Shown in pieces: positions 58,934-64,000 of a DNA stretch of 64,000 nucleotides; the first letter of the stretch is position 1, and every line of letters begins with the position of its first letter. Position numbers and translations under genes: made by a program. This DNA comes from Kosakonia cowanii JCM 10956 = DSM 18146 (GTDB lineage: Bacteria; Pseudomonadota; Gammaproteobacteria; Enterobacterales; Enterobacteriaceae): contig NZ_CP019445.1 of NCBI RefSeq assembly GCF_001975225.1, forward strand, positions 4,154,001-4,218,000, written 5' to 3'. Under the pieces are notes generated by a model. It worked only from the letters and a program-made list of their open reading frames with translations, did no database searches and was not told where the DNA came from.

Positions 58934-60194
58934 TTTTTATTTTCTCATTAGATATAGCACGTAAATAAAAGCACATAAAAATCAGGTAAAAAACATATGA
59001 AGCAAGATATGCATAATTGGCGCCATTAACGCCAAAAGAAGGAATAAATAAAAGCGAACTTACAACAAAGAACAAGCAAAAAAGAATTTCTGAGGAAATG
59101 TACCATTTAATATCTCCACGGGCCAACATAGGATAGGAAATTAGCCAGCTTGCAATCTTAATGACATCTCCGCATAATTGAACGAGAAAAAGGTCTCTTG
59201 CTTGATAAAACTGTATTGTAAACAGAACATGGATAATGAAGTCTCGGAGCAAGAATACCAGCACAGCAAGAAAGACACATAATGGAAGTATTATTTTTAA
59301 AGTTGTTAATACTTCTCTCTTTAAAGCTAGTGTATCTTTAATAGCAGATAATTTAGGAAGATAATATGTTCCGAGAGCTATAGTGATTACGGCGAGATAA
59401 GTTTCGGATATTTTCCAGACAGCTTGCCACTGCCCTGCAGCATCCCAACCCACATATTTTATCAATATGTTTCTGACGAGTATTAACGCAACAGGCAACG
59501 TTATCGCTGTTGTGATGGCCATTAACATATAATTGAAAATGCCCTTCATATGCTTTCGATCTATGGTTCCCAGGAAGTTTTCCTTTGCGAACCATCTTTC
59601 TCTAAAACAGCAGAAAACAATAATTAAACCGATCAGACCATTCTGAATAGAAACCGCGAACAATGCACCATGCAAATGTCCCATTAATATGCAAGTAAGC
59701 ATCAATGCTGTCGTTATGACAACCGAAAACATACCGATACCGATATATTTTTTAAATCTTTTTTGGCCATTTACAATGGAATTTAATAAAGTCCCAGTGG
59801 CTGTAAATGGCAAAAGAAGTGCCATAATGATTAAATAAAAATAATATTGGTCATTATTGAATATAAAGTTTGAAATAGATAACGAGAGCATGCAAATCAA
59901 AGGGATGAGGAAAGCCGTTATTATTACAACCCAACGTAAACCTGCACGCCACCAATTTGCACACTCATTTCTATCCTGTTCATTATACTCTGCAGTATAT
60001 CGAACAATACCACTGCTTACTGGCGCATTGACTATACCCGCAAGGGAAGAAGCGATACTTTGCAACTGCCCTAACATAGCGAGCCCTGATGGGCCAGCAT
60101 AGACAGCGATGACTTTAGCAACTACAAAACCCGATCCCATACGTAATAATGTCAGTAACCCCGAAAAGAAGGTTACTGATAAGAGACGTTTCAT
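58923..60194 (-). CDS. wzx: O-antigen flippase Wzx
   Basis: This 423-residue polytopic protein of the MOP superfamily has about twelve helices. The start [25 protein letters not shown] and the motif [13 protein letters not shown] near residue 34 are typical of the WzxE-like group, for example WzxE of enterobacterial common antigen. It flips undecaprenyl-pyrophosphate-linked O-units to the periplasm. It overlaps the aminotransferase gene by four bases. Confidence 0.87.
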   Translation of the reverse strand: MKRLLSVTFFSGLLTLLRMGSGFVVAKVIAVYAGPSGLAMLGQLQSIASSLAGIVNAPVSSGIVRYTAEYNEQDRNECANWWRAGLRWVVIITAFLIPLICMLSLSISNFIFNNDQYYFYLIIMALLLPFTATGTLLNSIVNGQKRFKKYIGIGMFSVVITTALMLTCILMGHLHGALFAVSIQNGLIGLIIVFCCFRERWFAKENFLGTIDRKHMKGIFNYMLMAITTAITLPVALILVRNILIKYVGWDAAGQWQAVWKISETYLAVITIALGTYYLPKLSAIKDTLALKREVLTTLKIILPLCVFLAVLVFLLRDFIIHVLFTIQFYQARDLFLVQLCGDVIKIASWLISYPMLARGDIKWYISSEILFCLFFVVSSLLFIPSFGVNGANYAYLASYVFYLIFMCFYLRAISNEKIKNES

Positions 60195-61297
60195 ACAGTA
60201 AATCCATTCAACGTTGAGATCACATAACTGACCTCATCATCTGTCAATGTTGGTCCCATAGGAATAGACAACACTTTTTTATGGATTTCTTCTGTCACAG
60301 GAAGAGAAATATGATTGTACTCAGGATAAGCTTCTTGCTTATGCGGAGGAATCGGGTAATGAATCAAAGTCTGAATACCATTTGCGCTGAGATATTCGCG
60401 CAATGATTCCCGGTAATCGGTTTGAATCACAAATAAGTGCCAAACATGCGCATCATCATTATCTACTTGCGGTAATTGAATTTTGTCGTTTTTGATTTCT
60501 GCCAAATATTTCGCCGCAATCTTTCTTCTTGTTTGCGTGTCTGCCTGCAAATATTTTAGTTTAACACGCAGCATCGCTGCCTGAATTTCATCAAGGCGAC
60601 TATTCACACCAGTATAGATATTTTTGTATTTTTCATTAGATCCATAGTTGCGTAGAGCGTGTAACGTTTTCGCTAATTCAGGATCTTTTGTTGCGATTGC
60701 ACCTGCATCACCAATAGCTCCAAGATTCTTGCCTGGATAAAAGCTAAAGCCAGCTGCATCACCCCATGCACCTGCTTTCACCCCGTTAAGCTCTGCACCA
60801 TGCGATTGGGCGGCATCTTCAAGCACCAACAAATTATGTTCACGAGCGATGGCCATGATTTCATCCATGGGACATATTTGCCCATAGAGATGTACCGGCA
60901 GAATTAATTTTGTTTGAGGCGTAATGGCCTTTTTGACAGAGGCAGCATCCAGATTGAAACTTTTATTATTCGGCTCGACAAAAATGGGCACTAAATTATT
61001 TTCTGTAATAGCCAGTACTGAAGCAATGTAGGTATTTGCCGGGACAATAACTTCCTCCCTATCCTTCAATTTGCCAAGGATTTTCCAGGCACGAATAGTA
61101 AGAATGAGGGCATCGAGACCATTTGCCACACCAATAATATGTGGCACACCGCAGTATTCTGCGAATTCTTTTTCAAAATTATCCAGTTCACTGCCTGCGA
61201 TGTACCAGCCTGAGTCAATGACCCGTGAGCATGCATCTTTTAATTCATTATTAAAACGCGCATTTACATCTTTAAGGCTAAGGAAATCGATATTCAT
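60191..61297 (-). CDS. fdtB: dTDP-3-keto-6-deoxyhexose aminotransferase (FdtB/QdtB type)
   Basis: This 368-residue DegT/DnrJ/EryC1 aminotransferase transfers an amino group from glutamate to C3 of dTDP-3-keto-6-deoxyhexose. Visible are [40 protein letters not shown] and the cofactor lysine in [18 protein letters not shown] near residue 186. The start is set at ATG 61297, one base after the stop of the acetyltransferase; a GTG four codons earlier is possible. Fdt or Qdt assignment depends on the ketoisomerase. Confidence 0.85.
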   Translation of the reverse strand: MNIDFLSLKDVNARFNNELKDACSRVIDSGWYIAGSELDNFEKEFAEYCGVPHIIGVANGLDALILTIRAWKILGKLKDREEVIVPANTYIASVLAITENNLVPIFVEPNNKSFNLDAASVKKAITPQTKLILPVHLYGQICPMDEIMAIAREHNLLVLEDAAQSHGAELNGVKAGAWGDAAGFSFYPGKNLGAIGDAGAIATKDPELAKTLHALRNYGSNEKYKNIYTGVNSRLDEIQAAMLRVKLKYLQADTQTRRKIAAKYLAEIKNDKIQLPQVDNDDAHVWHLFVIQTDYRESLREYLSANGIQTLIHYPIPPHKQEAYPEYNHISLPVTEEIHKKVLSIPMGPTLTDDEVSYVISTLNGFTV

Positions 61298-61298
61298 A

Positions 61299-61757
61299 TT
61301 AATTTGCACCCATTATTTTTGCTGGATTTCCATACACAATGGCATTATCCGGTACATCTTTGGTGACAACAGAGCCAGCGCCAACCATACTTTTCTCTCC
61401 AATGGTGACGCCAGGTAATATCGTAGCGTTGGCACCAATTGACGCCCCCTTTTTGACAAGGATGCTTTCAAACTCTTTGTCATGCACTCTAGAGCGAGGA
61501 TATTTATCATTGGTAAATGTCACGCACGGGCCAACAAAAACATCATCTTCTATAATCGTGTTATCCCAAATATAGACGCCAGATTTTATAGTGACGCGAT
61601 CACCAATCTTAACCTTACCTTCGATTAAGGTATGCGCACATATATTGCAGTCACTACCGATTATTGCGCCTGGTAATATAACTGAAAATTGCCATATCCG
61701 GGTGTTATTTCCGATGTTATCCGTTTTAACATCACTTAATGGATGGATTTGCGTCAT
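61299..61757 (-). CDS. fdtC: dTDP-3-amino-3,6-dideoxyhexose N-acetyltransferase (FdtC/QdtC type)
   Basis: This 152-residue left-handed beta-helix enzyme has hexapeptide repeats throughout ([20 protein letters not shown], then [15 protein letters not shown] and [14 protein letters not shown]) and the acetyl-CoA site near [19 protein letters not shown]. It acetylates the 3-amino group using acetyl-CoA. The start at ATG 61757, with GGAAACGATCGAAA upstream, gives a 26-base overlap with fdtA; the frame is open 18 codons further. Confidence 0.83.
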   Translation of the reverse strand: MTQIHPLSDVKTDNIGNNTRIWQFSVILPGAIIGSDCNICAHTLIEGKVKIGDRVTIKSGVYIWDNTIIEDDVFVGPCVTFTNDKYPRSRVHDKEFESILVKKGASIGANATILPGVTIGEKSMVGAGSVVTKDVPDNAIVYGNPAKIMGAN

Positions 61758-62151
61758 TTTCGATCGTTTCCAGGAATTTGCCATAGTCACGGATATAATC
61801 GTTCTCATCATAATGACTATCAGCGAGAACCATTAAAACGCAATCTTCCGAAAAGTCATACATCTCACGCCATAAGCATGAATCAATAAGCAAGCCTTGA
61901 GCTGGGTTATCCAGTACCACTTCAATACGTTCACGACCATCATCTAATACAAATCTGCATGAACCGCGCACCGCAATCGCAACCTGTTTTAATCTACGAT
62001 GGGCATGTAATCCGCGTCTGACGTCATTCTTCGTATTAAACATGTAATAAACCCGTTTAATTTCGAATGGAATATTGTTTTCTTCTTCCAGTGAAATTAA
62101 CGAACCTCGATCATCGCCATGTGCCTGCAAAGGTATTATTTTAATATTCAT
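61732..62151 (-). CDS. fdtA: dTDP-4-keto-6-deoxyglucose 3,4-ketoisomerase (FdtA/QdtA type)
   Basis: This 139-residue cupin begins the route to dTDP-3-acetamido-3,6-dideoxyhexose, moving the keto group from C4 to C3. The two catalytic histidines fall at 49 and 51 in [12 protein letters not shown], as in FdtA. Specificity-related positions are Arg15 (in DDRGSL) and Arg95 (in LWREMYDF). As I remember the family, Arg at the first fits FdtA (galacto product) while Arg at the second fits QdtA (gluco product), so the product configuration is uncertain. It overlaps rfbC by four bases. Confidence 0.87.
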   Translation of the reverse strand: MNIKIIPLQAHGDDRGSLISLEEENNIPFEIKRVYYMFNTKNDVRRGLHAHRRLKQVAIAVRGSCRFVLDDGRERIEVVLDNPAQGLLIDSCLWREMYDFSEDCVLMVLADSHYDENDYIRDYGKFLETIENDANPSIK

Positions 62152-62702
62152 GGTTTCATCTCGAAAATTTTTGCATCGTGGAAATACGGTGCCATCTTAT
62201 CTTTTTCAGATACCATCACAGGTGGCATCGGCCAATCTATTGCGATAGTTTCATCATCCCAACGAATCGACTGCTCGTAATCCTTTGCATAGTAGTTGTT
62301 GGTTTTATATAAAATCTCAGTTCCATCCTGCAGTGCAATAAAACCGTGAGCGAATCCCTCAGGGATCCAGATCTGTTTTTTATTTTCGCCGCTTAAGATG
62401 ATCCCAAACCACTTGCCAAAAGTAGGAGAATCTCTGCGGATATCAACCGCAACATCGAAGATTTCACCCGCTACGCAGCGTACAAGTTTACCCTGTGCAA
62501 AAGGATTAAGCTGATAATGCAAACCACGCAGCACGCCTTTTGCCGACCTGGAATGATTGTCCTGTAGAAATTCAACCTTTCTTCCCACAGCTCTTTCAAA
62601 AGTTTGTTGACTAAAGCTTTCGAAGAAAAATCCTCGCTCATCTCCAAAAACCTTAGGCTCGAAGATGAGAACGCCAGGAATATCGGTCTTAATAACATTC
62701 AT
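62148..62702 (-). CDS. rfbC: dTDP-4-dehydrorhamnose 3,5-epimerase RfbC
   Basis: This 184-residue cupin epimerises C3 and C5 of dTDP-4-keto-6-deoxyglucose. The signature FFFESFSQQTFERAVG, QDNHSRSAKGVLRGLHYQLN with the catalytic His near residue 63, and IPEGFAHGFIAL are present. The same substrate is used by FdtA, so the two enzymes compete at a branch point. It lies two bases after rfbA. Confidence 0.95.
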   Translation of the reverse strand: MNVIKTDIPGVLIFEPKVFGDERGFFFESFSQQTFERAVGRKVEFLQDNHSRSAKGVLRGLHYQLNPFAQGKLVRCVAGEIFDVAVDIRRDSPTFGKWFGIILSGENKKQIWIPEGFAHGFIALQDGTEILYKTNNYYAKDYEQSIRWDDETIAIDWPMPPVMVSEKDKMAPYFHDAKIFEMKP

Positions 62703-62704
62703 GC

Positions 62705-63583
62705 TTAATAACCTTTAACCATTTTAAGCAGGTATTGGCCATAGGCATTTTTTTTCAATGGCTCTGCCAGTTTTTTCACCTGCTCAACGTCAATAAACCC
62801 TTTGCGAAAAGCGATCTCTTCCGGGCACGATACTTTTAAACCCTGACGCTCTTCAATGGTGGCAATAAAGTTACTTGCCTCAATCAGGCTCTGATGTGTT
62901 CCCGTGTCCAGCCAGGCATAACCACGCCCCATTATCGCAACAGAAAGATTACTTTGCTCAAGATATAAACGGTTAATATCCGTAATTTCCAGTTCACCAC
63001 GGGAAGAAGGTTCCAGGCTTTTCGCCATCTCAACCACACGGTTGTCATAGAAGTAGAGGCCAGTTACAGCATAATTACTTTTTGGCTCAAGCGGTTTTTC
63101 TTCAAGGCTAATAGCCGTGCCCTGCTTATCAAACTCAACGACGCCATAACGCTCAGGATCGTTAACATGATAAGCAAATACCGTTGCACCGCCCTGTTGA
63201 TTGACCGCGTCATCAAGCAATTTCGGCAAATCATGGCCGTAGAAAATGTTATCGCCGAGAACCAGCGCACAATCGTCACTACCAATGAACTCTTCACCAA
63301 TAATAAACGCCTGTGCCAGTCCATCCGGACTTGGCTGCACTTTATAGTGCAGGTTAAGCCCCCACTGACTGCCATCGCCAAGCAGTTGCTCAAAACGCGG
63401 AGTATCCTGCGGCGTACTGATGATCAAAATATCGCGAATACCCGCCAGCATTAGCGTAGATAACGGATAGTAGATCATCGGCTTGTCGAAAATAGGCAGT
63501 AGCTGTTTACTGACGGCCATCGTCACCGGATAGAGACGCGTACCAGAGCCACCAGCAAGAATAATCCCTTTACGTGTTTTCAT
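62705..63583 (-). CDS. rfbA: Glucose-1-phosphate thymidylyltransferase RfbA
   Basis: This 292-residue nucleotidyltransferase forms dTDP-glucose from dTTP and glucose 1-phosphate. The [11 protein letters not shown] phosphate loop lies near residues 11-21. [31 protein letters not shown] and [10 protein letters not shown] are present. It feeds both the rhamnose and the 3-amino sugar routes and is feedback-inhibited by dTDP-rhamnose in known cases. Confidence 0.96.
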   Translation of the reverse strand: MKTRKGIILAGGSGTRLYPVTMAVSKQLLPIFDKPMIYYPLSTLMLAGIRDILIISTPQDTPRFEQLLGDGSQWGLNLHYKVQPSPDGLAQAFIIGEEFIGSDDCALVLGDNIFYGHDLPKLLDDAVNQQGGATVFAYHVNDPERYGVVEFDKQGTAISLEEKPLEPKSNYAVTGLYFYDNRVVEMAKSLEPSSRGELEITDINRLYLEQSNLSVAIMGRGYAWLDTGTHQSLIEASNFIATIEERQGLKVSCPEEIAFRKGFIDVEQVKKLAEPLKKNAYGQYLLKMVKGY

Positions 63584-63630
63584 TTCGTTCTCTCACGCTA
63601 AAAACGCCTCCCAGAGGCATTTCAAATTAG

Positions 63631-64000
63631 TTAAAGCGGGCCTATCGCAAATAACTCTGCCAGCATACGTTTCACCCCACTCTCCCAATGTGGAAGTATG
63701 AGGTTAAATTCACGGGAAAATTTTTCTGTATTGAGTCGTGAATTATGCGGGCGTTTTGCTGGCGTCGGATAAGCTTCTGTCGCGATGGCATTCACATTTT
63801 GTACTGCCAGCGTAATGCCGGCAGCGCGCGCCTCGGCAAACACCAATTCGGCAAAAGCATGCCAGTTGGTGGTGCCGGAAGCGACGAGATGATAAAGCCC
63901 GGCGACGTCCGGTTTGCGCAGAGCCGTACAAATAGCATGCGCCGTACAGTCGGACAGCAGCTCTGCCCCTGTCGGCGCACCAAACTGGTCGCCGATAACA
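63631..64000 (-). CDS. rfbD: dTDP-4-dehydrorhamnose reductase RfbD (C-terminal part)
   Basis: The frame is open from the right edge (64000) to the stop at 63631 and covers about 122 C-terminal residues. DQFGAPTGAELL, GLYHLVASGTTNWHAFAELVF and RPHNSRLNTEKF are typical of RfbD, the NADPH reductase that makes dTDP-L-rhamnose. Its N-terminal two thirds, and presumably rfbB, lie beyond the window. Confidence 0.93.
   Translation of the reverse strand, partial: VIGDQFGAPTGAELLSDCTAHAICTALRKPDVAGLYHLVASGTTNWHAFAELVFAEARAAGITLAVQNVNAIATEAYPTPAKRPHNSRLNTEKFSREFNLILPHWESGVKRMLAELFAIGPL

Noticed and set aside
53150..64000. JUMPstart/ops element or undecaprenyl-phosphate sugar transferase in the O-antigen operon
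   Set aside because: The operon's promoter end lies beyond the right edge, so neither is present within the window.

Overview
The window is chromosomal DNA of a member of the Enterobacteriaceae, most like Enterobacter, Kosakonia or Leclercia. Gene order follows the E. coli segment serU - mtfA - asnT - shiA - amn - yeeO - cbl - nac - ldtA - cobTSU - yeeX/yeeA - sbmC - dacD - sbcB - yeeDEF - yeeZ - hisLGDCBHAFI - wzz - ugd - gnd - O-antigen cluster, with rearrangements and inserted genes. The genus is an inference from protein similarity and gene content; no rRNA or marker gene in the window settles it.

Region by region. (1) 1-4660 is accessory: an orphan MafI-type immunity protein, a lac locus with intact lacI and lacY but lacZ reduced to a remnant, and a divergent HxlR regulator/SDR pair. 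(2) 4850-22300 is the tRNA-rich part. It has tRNA-Ser(CGA), four identical tRNA-Asn(GTT) genes each with its own promoter, mtfA, a Tat-exported PhoX-like phosphatase with a possible Pho box, ymjA, a cold-shock-domain protein, yaiL, shiA, cbl, nac (with a sigma-54 promoter and an NtrC site), a GlxA-type regulator with a hydrolase/azoreductase/YCII run, a yjfB-type gene behind a consensus sigma-28 promoter, acuR-acuI, amn and yeeO. (3) 22300-32345 holds a mannose-6-phosphate isomerase, two oxidoreductases, ldtA, an orphan HigA-like antitoxin with a possible toxin remnant, a second elongation factor G beside an ArsR-type regulator, a BIME repeat, and cobUST. (4) 32525-41634 is conserved backbone: yeeX, yeeA, sbmC with a LexA box, dacD, sbcB, yeeD-yeeE (thiosulfate uptake), plaP and yeeZ. 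(5) 41741-49098 is the full histidine operon with leader peptide, attenuator and terminator. (6) 49102-64000 is the surface polysaccharide locus: wzzB, ugd and gnd, then a tightly packed, visibly AT-rich O-antigen operon read on the minus strand. It encodes dTDP-rhamnose genes (rfbD partial, rfbA, rfbC), a dTDP-3-acetamido-3,6-dideoxyhexose pathway (fdtA/C/B type), a Wzx flippase, a Wzy polymerase and four glycosyltransferases.

How the parts work together. In the O-antigen operon RfbA makes dTDP-glucose. RfbB, which should lie just past the right edge, would make the 4-keto-6-deoxy intermediate, and this splits to rhamnose (RfbC, RfbD) and to a 3-N-acetylated dideoxyhexose (ketoisomerase, aminotransferase, acetyltransferase). 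The glycosyltransferases assemble the unit, Wzx flips it, Wzy polymerises it and WzzB sets chain length. The O-unit is inferred to hold about five sugars. The nitrogen (nac), sulfur (cbl, yeeDE), SOS (sbmC), flagellar (yjfB) and possible phosphate-starvation (phoX) genes carry recognisable control sites, which are listed individually.

The most notable observations are the eroded lac operon with a retained and possibly retuned repressor, the second EF-G next to an orphan antitoxin, the sigma-28 promoter in front of an isolated yjfB-type gene, and an O-antigen ketoisomerase whose specificity residues look mixed. I found no CRISPR array, prophage, integrase or insertion sequence.
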